Shown one piece after another: positions 25,314 to 32,914 of a stretch of DNA of 48,904 nucleotides. The stretch's first letter is position 1; each line of letters starts with the position of its first letter. The position numbers and the translations under genes were made by a program. Below the pieces are notes generated by a model. It saw only the letters and a program-made list of their open reading frames with translations, was not told the origin of the DNA and did not search any database. This DNA is from a virus: the IMG/VR virus record IMGVR_UViG_3300031603_000008, positions 1 through 48,904 of that record; one strand, written 5' to 3'.

Positions 25314-25934
25314 GTGAAAAGTGAAGTAATACTAATACTTACTATAATGTTGTTAGCACAATTCAGTAACAGTATAACTGTGGACAAAGAACACAAAGTG
25401 GAGATTGCTCAAGTAAAGAGTGGTATAAGCTTAATGAGTAACTATCTGATAGTACAAAAGAACAAAGTATATAAGTATACTAAGCCTTTCAACATAGTTA
25501 AACCAACTTCACCCTTTGGGTATAGAGAGTTGTTAAACCCTTTCACAGGTGGTGTTACAACAGGTAGTCACATGGGTATAGACATTGTTGGTAACTGGCA
25601 TTGTGAAGTTAGTTCAATTGCAGATGGTGTGGTACTTGATGTATGGCCAGTGCCTAACTGGTACTACAAGGGGCATGAATTATTTGGTGGATATATTAGA
25701 ATTGAACATGCAGATGGGTGGATTAGTGGATATGGCCACTTATCATCTATATATGTGAAAGAGGGTGATGTACTTAAAGATGGTTTGTTTTATCGCAATG
25801 GAAAGTTGTTACCTAGCAAGGGAGTCATGGGAAGACAAGGTAACACAGGTATGTCAACAGGTGAACATCTGCACCTGTCAATACAAGATGCAGAAGGTGA
25901 GTTTGTTGATCCTTTAGAATATTTGGAGTTGTAA
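25314..25934 (+). CDS. Secreted M23 (LytM) peptidase
   Basis: 206 residues, GTG start. Residues about 4-20 form a signal peptide or anchor. The M23 zinc peptidase core follows: HMGID (H86, D90), GYGHLS, and HLHLS near residue 190, the usual zinc ligands and catalytic His. It cleaves peptidoglycan cross-links. Its place in the early replication unit, far from the late lysis cassette, is unusual; it may act in wall modification or superinfection exclusion rather than final lysis. Confidence 0.8.
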   Translation: MKSEVILILTIMLLAQFSNSITVDKEHKVEIAQVKSGISLMSNYLIVQKNKVYKYTKPFNIVKPTSPFGYRELLNPFTGGVTTGSHMGIDIVGNWHCEVSSIADGVVLDVWPVPNWYYKGHELFGGYIRIEHADGWISGYGHLSSIYVKEGDVLKDGLFYRNGKLLPSKGVMGRQGNTGMSTGEHLHLSIQDAEGEFVDPLEYLEL

Positions 25935-25935
25935 T

Positions 25936-26592
25936 ATGAAAGTATCAAAACAAGCCACAGTCAGAGGGTATGTGTATAGTATGATAGAGCACTATAAAGT
26001 CAAGGATACAGAATACGGCATACAAGATCTTGTAACAGAGGTATTAAGGAGGGCTAGGTTAAGACACAGCCAAGTACTTAAGTCATACTTAATAATGGCC
26101 ATTGCAGAGTTGATGTATGGAGTAGATCCCAATGCAGACTTTAGTAGTGATGCTGCAAAGTTCTTTTATGACAAAATAGACCATGTTATACTAAACATGG
26201 ACACACTTGAAAGATATGAACGTGGTAAACCACTTAAATTGAAAGTAAAACAAGTAAGCAGTAAGTCTTATCCTGCTAAGGTGATCACTACTATGTGCCC
26301 TGAGTGTAGAGGCACAGGCAGAGTGAGAGATAGAATGATGTACACTGAGTGTAGAGTATGTCAAGGGCAAGGGTCAATCCAGCAAGCAGCACCAGACTAC
26401 TCAGAGGGTGGTATAGTATATTCTAATACACCACTAGCAGAAGATTGGTTTGCACTAGAAGTATCACATGCCAAGTCAAGAAGAAAAAAGTATCCAGTAC
26501 ACAATGAGGAGGTAAGACTTAAAGTAAGTGTGCCAAACAAGAAGAGAAGGGTAGTGTTACTACTTAACAAAATAAATCAAGAAGAGGTATAA
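25936..26592 (+). CDS. Protein with DnaJ-like zinc motif
   Basis: 218 residues. A helical N-terminal domain is followed by CPECRGTGRVRDRMMYTECR then CQGQGSI, a paired CxxCxGxG zinc motif. The C-terminus is basic (SRRKKYPVHNEEV, NKKRRVVLL). Probably a nucleic-acid or protein-binding early regulator of a type common in phages. One base separates it from the M23 stop. Confidence 0.6.
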   Translation: MKVSKQATVRGYVYSMIEHYKVKDTEYGIQDLVTEVLRRARLRHSQVLKSYLIMAIAELMYGVDPNADFSSDAAKFFYDKIDHVILNMDTLERYERGKPLKLKVKQVSSKSYPAKVITTMCPECRGTGRVRDRMMYTECRVCQGQGSIQQAAPDYSEGGIVYSNTPLAEDWFALEVSHAKSRRKKYPVHNEEVRLKVSVPNKKRRVVLLLNKINQEEV

Positions 26593-26594
26593 AA

Positions 26595-26888
26595 ATGAAT
26601 ATTTTTAATAAGTACTACAATAAAGGTGAAGCAGAATTGAAAGCAGGAAGAGAGCCTATTGTGTTTAAGAAAGTTGGTAGAGGATTTGAGTCTGCAATTG
26701 ACCAGATGGAAGAAGAGAAGCTAAGTGTAGAGGAAGAGACTGAGAGAAGAAGAATAATGGTTGCTAATGGTGATGTTAGTGCTATCATAGGCATTGCAGA
26801 AAAGTTAGTAGAGCTTGAAGATATCAGGATGATTATGAAAGTACTCAGAGCTGAGAAAGTAAGCTTTGTGGGAGGGGATGTTAAATAG
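26595..26888 (+). CDS. Hypothetical helical protein
   Basis: 97 residues, with acidic helix EEEKLSVEEETERRRIMVAN then IIGIAEKLVELEDIRMIMKV. AAGAGG ribosome site. No known motif. Confidence 0.6.
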   Translation: MNIFNKYYNKGEAELKAGREPIVFKKVGRGFESAIDQMEEEKLSVEEETERRRIMVANGDVSAIIGIAEKLVELEDIRMIMKVLRAEKVSFVGGDVK

Positions 26889-26934
26889 ACTGCTGAGTAG
26901 AGGCAGTTTAAATATACTTAAAGAGGAGATCATT

Positions 26935-27252
26935 ATGAGACACTCAGGTATAGGACTACTGTTAGTACTTACTTTTCTGGTAGGAATAGTGTTAGCAGTG
27001 AATAGTCAAGAACTATTTGATACAAGCAGAATGTTTGTACTCTTTAATGAAACCAAGACAACCATCCAAGCACAGGTTACTACTGGTAGTCTAGTACTTG
27101 ACAGGGAGGTGGTAGTAGTTAGTTCTGCTATTAGTAAACAGGAAGTAGCCTTGTTAGTACTTACTATTATGTATTTACCAATTGCTTTGGTCACTATTAA
27201 CATTATAATAACGAAAAGGAGAAAGGACTTGCTTGATGCAAGCTACTCTTAA
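26935..27252 (+). CDS. Small membrane protein ending in ribozyme stem
   Basis: 105 residues from ATG 26935, which has AGAGGAG upstream; a GTG-type upstream extension overlaps the previous gene and lacks a site. Two membrane helices: near residues 5-22 (IGLLLVLTFLVGIVLAV) and 75-95 (ALLVLTIMYLPIALVTINII), with an extracytoplasmic loop between. Its TAA (27250-27252) forms part of stem I of the hammerhead ribozyme, so ribosomes finishing this gene would cover the ribozyme. Function unknown. Confidence 0.65.
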   Translation: MRHSGIGLLLVLTFLVGIVLAVNSQELFDTSRMFVLFNETKTTIQAQVTTGSLVLDREVVVVSSAISKQEVALLVLTIMYLPIALVTINIIITKRRKDLLDASYS

Positions 27253-27332
27253 CCAGTCTGATGAGTCCTTAAGGACGAAACCTGCACACCATAGTTTACA
27301 AGACCATGACCGGTGTGTGGGTCACTGGATAA
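27249..27332 (+). ncRNA. Hammerhead ribozyme (stem I open)
   Basis: All core elements are present in order. Stem I 5' strand CCAGT (27253-27257); CTGATGA (27258-27264); stem II GTCC/GGAC with TTAA loop (27265-27276); GAAA (27277-27280); stem III of 11 pairs (27280-27290 with 27312-27322, two G-U pairs) closing a 21-base loop; cleavage site GTC, cut after 27323; stem I 3' strand ACTGG (27324-27328). An A-A mismatch and three more pairs (TTA/TAA) extend stem I. Known family: self-cleaving RNA leaving 2',3'-cyclic phosphate and 5'-OH. It lies in a 102-base gap of an otherwise packed operon. Confidence 0.92.
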
Positions 27333-27354
27333 TAAACAGTAAGGAGATAAAGAG

Positions 27355-27564
27355 ATGAGGACTAAACAAATGATGAAAGCTGTACAGACAAGAAAACCTA
27401 GTACTAAGATTAGTAAGGGTGAAGAGTTTGCTAAAGTAAGTAATATTGAAAGGAGGTTGGAGGCTAGAGGTAAGCTAATAGATGTGGTAAGTACACACAA
27501 AGTACGTATGTCAAAGAAAGCAAGAAGGAGGGCAAGAAGTGAAAGAGTTGAAGACAATAGCTGA
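27355..27564 (+). CDS. Small basic protein downstream of ribozyme
   Basis: 69 residues, rich in Lys and Arg (for example MSKKARRRARSE). AAGGAG site lies between the ribozyme and the start, so a cleaved message would begin 31 bases before the ATG. Possibly nucleic-acid binding. Overlaps the next gene by 26 bases. Confidence 0.6.
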   Translation: MRTKQMMKAVQTRKPSTKISKGEEFAKVSNIERRLEARGKLIDVVSTHKVRMSKKARRRARSERVEDNS

Positions 27565-27838
27565 ATCGGGCATAGCAGACATATTTCATGTAACAAGTGA
27601 ACCTGGAGATGCAACAAGGTATGACTATTTTGGTTACATAGCTGGCAATAGTAACTTTAACTTCATGCCATGTGACAATACATTTAAGTATCCACAGCAA
27701 ATCAACTACTATAATGTGGCAGATCTAAACTTAGTAGATGATAAGGCTACTCTTATACTTATGGCAAGAGAGACAAACTGTAATATATTCACCTTGTTGG
27801 AGTGCATAAGAACAGTTAAAGAATTATCAGGGAGGTAA
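27539..27838 (+). CDS. Hypothetical protein
   Basis: 99 residues, GTG start with AAGGAGGG upstream inside the previous gene. Sequence MKELKTIAESGIADIFHVTS and GDATRYDYFGYIAGNSNFNF suggests a small mixed fold. No family recognised. Confidence 0.6.
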   Translation: MKELKTIAESGIADIFHVTSEPGDATRYDYFGYIAGNSNFNFMPCDNTFKYPQQINYYNVADLNLVDDKATLILMARETNCNIFTLLECIRTVKELSGR

Positions 27839-27842
27839 AGAA

Positions 27843-28985
27843 ATGAAAGATGAGAAAATAGTATTAACACTAAGTGTTAATTATGTAAGTCACTGGACAA
27901 TATATGATGCTCTAAGAGAGTTGTATCAGAACATATTTGATAGATATGCAGAGGATAGTAATGCAGAATGGAATAGCACAGATTGGGATATGGACGATGA
28001 AAATAAGATTGTTTTGTCACTAAGCAATCGGAATACAGTACTTGACAAGCGAACTCTAATACTTGGAGAAACAACAAAATCAGATAACAAAGATGCTATA
28101 GGTAACTTTGGAGAAGGATACAAGTTGGCTATACTTGTGCTATTAAGGAATGACATTGATGTATCAATAATAACAGAAGGTGGCACATGGACATTTAAGC
28201 TTGAACACAATGAACAATTTGACACTAAGATGTTAACTGTTTACATTGAAGATGTAATAAATACAGATGACTTAATCTTTATAATTAAAGGTATACCAAA
28301 AAAAGTATGGAATAGTTACAGTCAGCTCAACTTAAAGTTACAGAACGACTACAAGTTCATTCAAGCAGACAATTGTGAGATACTTACAGACCAAAGAAAC
28401 TTGAACAAAGTATTTGTAGGTGGTTTGTTTGTTAATGATTATGAAGGTTCCTCACTTTATGGCTATAACTTTGCACCTCACATATTCCAGTTAGGCAGAG
28501 ACAGAAAGATCATTGCAGGATGGGATGCTAACTGGCAAGCATCGAAGGCCCTTGTACAGGCTACAATGGAACATGCCGAAGTACTGAGTAAGCTTATAGA
28601 AGATAAGTTCAACACTTCTGATGCTTCACATGTACATAGGTTTGTACAGACATCAGATGTACTACTTGATGCTGTGTGGAATGAGTTTGATCGAGAATAC
28701 CCTGAATCATTACCCATTGACTACAACTATGAAAGAACAAACTTAATGACTAATTACTTAGACATAAAGACAGCTACAGTGTCAACTACTGTATGCGACA
28801 TACTTAAGCTATCATCAAAGTACACAGATAGGTTAAACAGTTTTGAAGAGAGAGAGCCACAGTTACAACCTCTTGAGGTGCTTAACAACTTCTTTGAGAA
28901 GTATTCAGATAAGTTTACTAAGGAACTTGAAGGTTTGTTTGTTACAGAGATCATGTCTAAAGCTGAGAATTGGGAGACTGTATAA
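27843..28985 (+). CDS. GHKL-like ATPase
   Basis: 380 residues. The N-terminal 130 residues carry GHKL ATP-binding marks: ALRELYQNIFD (N-box, E26 and N30), a lid-like LILGETTKSDNKDA and the glycine box GNFGEGYK (87-94). The overall order is like Hsp90/MORC-type ATPases. The C-terminal 230 residues match nothing I recognise and include DREYPESLPIDYNYERTN. It could be a DNA-compacting or defence-related ATPase. Function unknown. Confidence 0.6.
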   Translation: MKDEKIVLTLSVNYVSHWTIYDALRELYQNIFDRYAEDSNAEWNSTDWDMDDENKIVLSLSNRNTVLDKRTLILGETTKSDNKDAIGNFGEGYKLAILVLLRNDIDVSIITEGGTWTFKLEHNEQFDTKMLTVYIEDVINTDDLIFIIKGIPKKVWNSYSQLNLKLQNDYKFIQADNCEILTDQRNLNKVFVGGLFVNDYEGSSLYGYNFAPHIFQLGRDRKIIAGWDANWQASKALVQATMEHAEVLSKLIEDKFNTSDASHVHRFVQTSDVLLDAVWNEFDREYPESLPIDYNYERTNLMTNYLDIKTATVSTTVCDILKLSSKYTDRLNSFEEREPQLQPLEVLNNFFEKYSDKFTKELEGLFVTEIMSKAENWETV

Positions 28986-28987
28986 AT

Positions 28988-29071
28988 ATGGATTTATCAG
29001 TGTATCTACTACTCTTTGTAGTAGTTGGATGTATCATTATGATACTTAATGATAAGGATGACACACTTTAA
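28988..29071 (+). CDS. 27-residue membrane peptide
   Basis: MDLSVYLLLFVVVGCIIMIL then NDKDDTL: one membrane helix with a short polar tail. It fits exactly between two genes, three bases after the ATPase stop and directly abutting the next start, which supports it being real despite its size. The ribosome site is weak. Confidence 0.45.
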   Translation: MDLSVYLLLFVVVGCIIMILNDKDDTL

Positions 29072-29353
29072 ATGAAGTGGGAAGAGAGTGAGCTTAGAGT
29101 TGTGTTATCAAGAAGAAGGTCTAAGCTCAATACAGTGCAGGAGTGTAAAGTATGCCATGCACAGCTAGACAAAGGGACACATGTAACATCTTTCAGTGTT
29201 GTAGATAGAAAGTCTGGTACACTTGAAAGATGGTATATGTGTGAGGATCATGAGTATATGTTAAATTACAATTCAGTAGAAGATTGTGAGGTATACTTAC
29301 AGCAATACTTGTTAGATAGTAGATTTACTAATGAAGTATGGTTTGAGGAATAG
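29072..29353 (+). CDS. Small zinc-ribbon-like protein
   Basis: 93 residues. CKVCHAQLDKG followed by WYMCEDHEY gives a CxxC...CxxH pattern that probably binds zinc. Basic N-terminus (SRRRSKL). Start abuts the previous stop. Unknown partner. Confidence 0.6.
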   Translation: MKWEESELRVVLSRRRSKLNTVQECKVCHAQLDKGTHVTSFSVVDRKSGTLERWYMCEDHEYMLNYNSVEDCEVYLQQYLLDSRFTNEVWFEE

Positions 29354-29363
29354 GAGTTATATC

Positions 29364-29561
29364 ATGTTAAAAAACTTTTTAGAAGAATATGCACCAGTTG
29401 TAGGTGCTGTGACAGGTTTGGCTATCTCAAGTATATCCTACATGTGGGTTACTGCACCTTTAGACCTAACAGGTGGTGGTTTAGCAGGGGCAAGACTTTT
29501 ATTTGTTATAGTAGCACTTGCAGTAACAGCTATAGGCTATTATATAGGGGATGGTATATAA
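29364..29561 (+). CDS. Small two-helix membrane protein
   Basis: 65 residues from ATG 29364 (TAGGAG upstream). Two membrane helices, about residues 12-28 and 42-60, joined by a short Gly-rich turn. Holin-like in topology, but it lies in the early unit. TAATG coupling to the helicase gene. Confidence 0.6.
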   Translation: MLKNFLEEYAPVVGAVTGLAISSISYMWVTAPLDLTGGGLAGARLLFVIVALAVTAIGYYIGDGI

Positions 29562-31192
29562 TGACAGAATTAAAAAATTATCAACATCAAGAAGAAGCCA
29601 TTGAAATGTGCAAAGATTTGGAATATTCTGCTTTGTTCATGGAAATGGGGACGGGTAAGACTAGAGTGGTTATAAAAATAGCAGAGCATAAATACTTAAA
29701 GGGTGATATAGATGCTATACTACTCATAGCACCTAACCATGTGCATACGCAGTTTGTAACTGAACAGATGCCTACTCATTGCAGTGTGCCTTATACTTCC
29801 TTGATATGGAGTTCACAGAAAAAGAATAATGTGTCATATGTCAATAGGATGGATGACTTATTTACACCTAAGATGGATAAACTCAAAGTATTTGCAGTTA
29901 ATGTAGAAGCCTTTCAGTCCGATTCTATTGTACCATTTATTGCAACCTATGTTAAGCACAACAAAGTCTTTACAATAATTGATGAGGCCACAAGAATCAA
30001 AACTCCAAAGGCTAAGAGGTCAAAGACTATACACAAGTTAGAGAAGTATGGTCAAAGGTGTATACTTACAGGTACTCCAGTTACGAAGAGTCCATTCGGT
30101 CTGTGGTCAATGTTTGAGTTTTTAAAGCACAATTATTTTGGTGTGAACTTCTTCATATTTCAAGCAAGGCATGGTGTAATGATGCAGGGTGTCAATGAAC
30201 ACACAGGTGGACGATACAAGACACTTATTGATGAGAAAACATGGAATATCACACTTAACAAAATTAAAGCTTATGAGGAAGGCAGAGGTGAAGCAGGTTT
30301 GATGTTCACTGACTTTGAGGATGTTGCTTCGGAGATGAGCTTATCTGTAAAGAATGTACTGTTCATACACAAGCAGAAGGCATTTATTAAGTACAAAAGA
30401 CTTGATGAGCTAAAGGAGGCTATTGACTCTATCACATTTTATGCAAAGAAGAAGGATTGTTTAGACTTGCCAGACAAAATATATGAAACTGTGTTCTTAG
30501 AGATGGGTAAAGAACATAGAAGAGTGTACAACACATTAAAGAGTAAAATGCTTGTAGAGTATGAAGGAAAGGATTTAACTGTGCTTAACAAGGTGGCACT
30601 CACAACAAGACTCATGCAGATATGTGGTGGATACTTTCCATATGTAGAAGAAAAAGATATTGAGATAGGAAGTAATCTTATTACTATAGAGAAGAAGCAA
30701 GGTATGTTGATAGGCACGAAGAATATTAAGCTTGAAAGGATTAAGGAAGAGTTTGATGAAATGTCCAGCTTCCCTGTTATCATTTGGGCTAAGTTTGTAC
30801 TAGAGCTTGAGAACATATATAAGGAGTTGAAGAAAGACTACAAGTGTGCTTTGTATTATGGTAAGACCAGAACAGCAGAAAGAGAAACTATAATAGAAGA
30901 TTTTAAAGCAGGGGAATATGACATACTCATCATAAACCCCTCAGTGGGTGCATTTGGACTGAACCTACAAAATGCTACAACTCAATTTTACTACTCTAAT
31001 GGGTTCAATGTAGAGGAAAGGTTGCAGTCAGAGGATCGATCACATAGAATTGGAGTAAAGGGCAACTGTCTATACAAAGACTTTGCTTTTAAAGATAGTA
31101 TTGATGAGAAGATAACAAGAGCAATAACCACAGGTAGAGACATGAACGAGTTCTTTAGTGGTAACACATTAAGAGAGATATTGGAGGATTAG
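29561..31192 (+). CDS. SNF2-family helicase
   Basis: 543 residues from ATG 29561. Motif I MGTGKTR (about 29-35), motif II IIDEATRIK, motif III LTGTP, and the C-terminal QSEDRSHRIGVKG motif VI, with ADNAT-like LNLQNATTQF before it. This is the SNF2/RapA-type superfamily 2 pattern. In phages such proteins serve replication, recombination or displacement of proteins from DNA. Confidence 0.88.
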   Translation: MTELKNYQHQEEAIEMCKDLEYSALFMEMGTGKTRVVIKIAEHKYLKGDIDAILLIAPNHVHTQFVTEQMPTHCSVPYTSLIWSSQKKNNVSYVNRMDDLFTPKMDKLKVFAVNVEAFQSDSIVPFIATYVKHNKVFTIIDEATRIKTPKAKRSKTIHKLEKYGQRCILTGTPVTKSPFGLWSMFEFLKHNYFGVNFFIFQARHGVMMQGVNEHTGGRYKTLIDEKTWNITLNKIKAYEEGRGEAGLMFTDFEDVASEMSLSVKNVLFIHKQKAFIKYKRLDELKEAIDSITFYAKKKDCLDLPDKIYETVFLEMGKEHRRVYNTLKSKMLVEYEGKDLTVLNKVALTTRLMQICGGYFPYVEEKDIEIGSNLITIEKKQGMLIGTKNIKLERIKEEFDEMSSFPVIIWAKFVLELENIYKELKKDYKCALYYGKTRTAERETIIEDFKAGEYDILIINPSVGAFGLNLQNATTQFYYSNGFNVEERLQSEDRSHRIGVKGNCLYKDFAFKDSIDEKITRAITTGRDMNEFFSGNTLREILED

Positions 31193-31363
31193 ATGAAGTT
31201 TAATGTACCAGCCATATTGTATCCTGATCCACCAGAAAGGGAGTCTTATCCATGCCCTGAGTGTAATGGAAGAATGACAAGTGGAACAATGTCGGAGGAC
31301 AGGTACTTATGGGTGTGTAATAAGTGTAGCTATTCTTGGAATGAATTGGGTAAGGAGGATTAG
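31193..31363 (+). CDS. Small zinc-ribbon protein
   Basis: 56 residues. CPECNGRMTSG and WVCNKCSYSW make a four-Cys zinc ribbon of the transcription-factor type. Starts right after the helicase stop and abuts the next gene. Possibly a transcription or replication accessory factor. Confidence 0.6.
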   Translation: MKFNVPAILYPDPPERESYPCPECNGRMTSGTMSEDRYLWVCNKCSYSWNELGKED

Positions 31364-31630
31364 ATGGAGGTGTGGAAATATCAGCTTGAACTTAAAGATA
31401 AGCAGGTTTTATCAATGCCAGTAAAAGCAAAGATTTTGAATGTGCAAACCATACGTAATAGACCTTGGTTGTTAGCACTGGTTAACCCTACAACAGATAC
31501 TACAGATAGGATAGTTAGGGTATATGAGACTGGAGATACAATAAAAGGTGGTAAGTATGCTGGCTCGCATCAGGATGATACTGGCACTTTCTTGTATCAT
31601 ATTTTTGACGATGGTGAAAAGGAAGGATAG
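31364..31630 (+). CDS. DUF7352-like phage protein
   Basis: 88 residues. VWKYQLELKDKQVLSMPVKA, then VQTIRNRPWLLALVNP and a C-terminal GTFLYHIFD match my memory of a widespread phage family of unknown role (DUF7352-like). Single-base spacing to the Csx16-like gene implies shared expression. Confidence 0.55.
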   Translation: MEVWKYQLELKDKQVLSMPVKAKILNVQTIRNRPWLLALVNPTTDTTDRIVRVYETGDTIKGGKYAGSHQDDTGTFLYHIFDDGEKEG

Positions 31631-31631
31631 A

Positions 31632-31916
31632 ATGGAACAACTAATAATAACTAGACACTTAGCACTTGTACAGTACTTGAGAGAATCGGGCTTAGTAAGA
31701 CCAGATGCAAAGCATGTGTCATACGCTAAGATATCGGATGTAGTTGGAAAGCATATATTTGGTATACTTCCTTTGCATGTAGCCTGTCATGCCGAGAAGA
31801 TGACAGAGCTACAGTTAAGACTACCAGTAAACAAAAGAGGTGTGGAGCTTACTGTTGAGGAAGTAAAGACTTTCTGTTTGGAGCCTAAGACTTATTCTAT
31901 AAGAGAGGTGGACTAA
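31632..31916 (+). CDS. Csx16-like protein, candidate anti-CRISPR ring nuclease
   Basis: 94 residues from ATG 31632. The order IITRHLALVQYL, then KISDVVGKHIFGILPLHVAC, and LQLRLPVNKRGVELTVEEV reproduces the Csx16 pattern: a TRH near the N-terminus, a G-LP-H-A core and an RG-EL-EE ending. Csx16 is a type III CRISPR-associated family linked to breakdown of cyclic oligoadenylate. No CRISPR array or cas gene is near, so a phage copy would act as an antagonist of host type III immunity. Similarity was judged by eye; function is inferred. Confidence 0.65.
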   Translation: MEQLIITRHLALVQYLRESGLVRPDAKHVSYAKISDVVGKHIFGILPLHVACHAEKMTELQLRLPVNKRGVELTVEEVKTFCLEPKTYSIREVD

Positions 31917-32134
31917 TGAAGGATAAGAAGTATACTCTAACTGTGTCCCTACTTTGGAATAGTGAAAAAGGCAAGCAAGACCTAGGAGTATCACGTATCA
32001 ATGATGGTTTTAATGCGTATGAGGTACTAGGTATCTTAGCAGAAGCACAGGATGATATACTGAACCAGATGAAGGGGCATATTAAGCCGGATGTAGTAAC
32101 AAGACAAGTAATAGTAGATAAGGAGATGAACTAA
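31916..32134 (+). CDS. Small hypothetical protein
   Basis: 72 residues. Beta-like start (KKYTLTVSLLWNSEK) then helix (YEVLGILAEAQDDILNQM). TAATG coupling on both sides. No family recognised. Confidence 0.6.
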   Translation: MKDKKYTLTVSLLWNSEKGKQDLGVSRINDGFNAYEVLGILAEAQDDILNQMKGHIKPDVVTRQVIVDKEMN

Positions 32135-32673
32135 TGAAAGAGACACCAGATTTCTTAAAAAATCAGAAAGATGAGGGTATGACTGAAAAGGAGATGCAAA
32201 GTCTTGAAGATCTAATAAAGGGTTATGACGAAGCACAAGCAGAGGTGAAACGTATTGAGAAACTTCTTAAACTTGCTAAAGATAACTTTAATCATATTGC
32301 ACTAAAGCTAGTGCCAGACCTTCTTTTAACACATGGAATGTCCAAAATAAGTCTTACTGATGGTAGAGAAGTAAAAGTTAAAGAGGATATATCTGCAACA
32401 GTAACAGATGATATTGCCTTTAGACAATGGCTTAGAGACAGAAAGGAAGAGAGTATCATCAAGGTTAAGTACCAGTTTACAGACTTACAGACTGAGCAAA
32501 TGTCTGGTCTTACAGACTTCTTATTCAAAGAAGATCTTGACTTTGAGATTGATGAGTCTATACATGCACAAACTAAAGCTAAGTACTTTAGAGAATTGCT
32601 TAAAGTTATGGACAGAGAAGACCTTCCAGAGTGGGTATCAATATATGATATCAGGAAAGCAACAATAAAATGA
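32134..32673 (+). CDS. Hypothetical coiled-coil protein of replication module
   Basis: 179 residues. N-terminal coiled coil (LIKGYDEAQAEVKRIEKLLK) followed by LTDGREVKVKEDISATVTDD and a helical end. I recall similar proteins beside ssDNA-binding and recombination genes in phages, without known function. TAATG start. Confidence 0.55.
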   Translation: MKETPDFLKNQKDEGMTEKEMQSLEDLIKGYDEAQAEVKRIEKLLKLAKDNFNHIALKLVPDLLLTHGMSKISLTDGREVKVKEDISATVTDDIAFRQWLRDRKEESIIKVKYQFTDLQTEQMSGLTDFLFKEDLDFEIDESIHAQTKAKYFRELLKVMDREDLPEWVSIYDIRKATIK

Positions 32674-32852
32674 AAGTAATTATAAAAGATTGGGATGATA
32701 AAATGACTTCGATAACACCTACACTAAAACATTTTAAATTAGTCTATAAAACCTTTAACAAGGAATACAGCACTAGATACATAGCAAGTATTAAGTTTTG
32801 GAGGTACGTGAAGATGTATGCAGAGACAGTACTTAGAGGAATAGAGGATTAA
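32670..32852 (+). CDS. Small basic hypothetical protein
   Basis: 60 residues (MKVIIKDWDDKMTSITPTLK...), basic and aromatic. ATGA overlap with the previous gene. Unknown function. Confidence 0.55.
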   Translation: MKVIIKDWDDKMTSITPTLKHFKLVYKTFNKEYSTRYIASIKFWRYVKMYAETVLRGIED

Positions 32853-32855
32853 AAT

Positions 32856-32898
32856 AGTCACTCGTATGAGAGACTAAAATATATAGCACGAGAAGTGC
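32856..32898 (+). promoter_or_regulatory. Two hairpins in leader of ssDNA-binding gene
   Basis: AGTC-A-CTC / GAG-A-GACT (32856-32875, GTAT loop, one A-A mismatch) and GCAC/GTGC (32886-32898, GAGAA loop). The ribosome site AAGGAG follows at once. The octamer TATAGCAC here (32882) recurs after the minihelix at 33714. Such leaders can serve autoregulation by the encoded protein, as in T4 gene 32. Confidence 0.5.
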
Positions 32899-32914
32899 AT
32901 AAGGAGCCACCATT

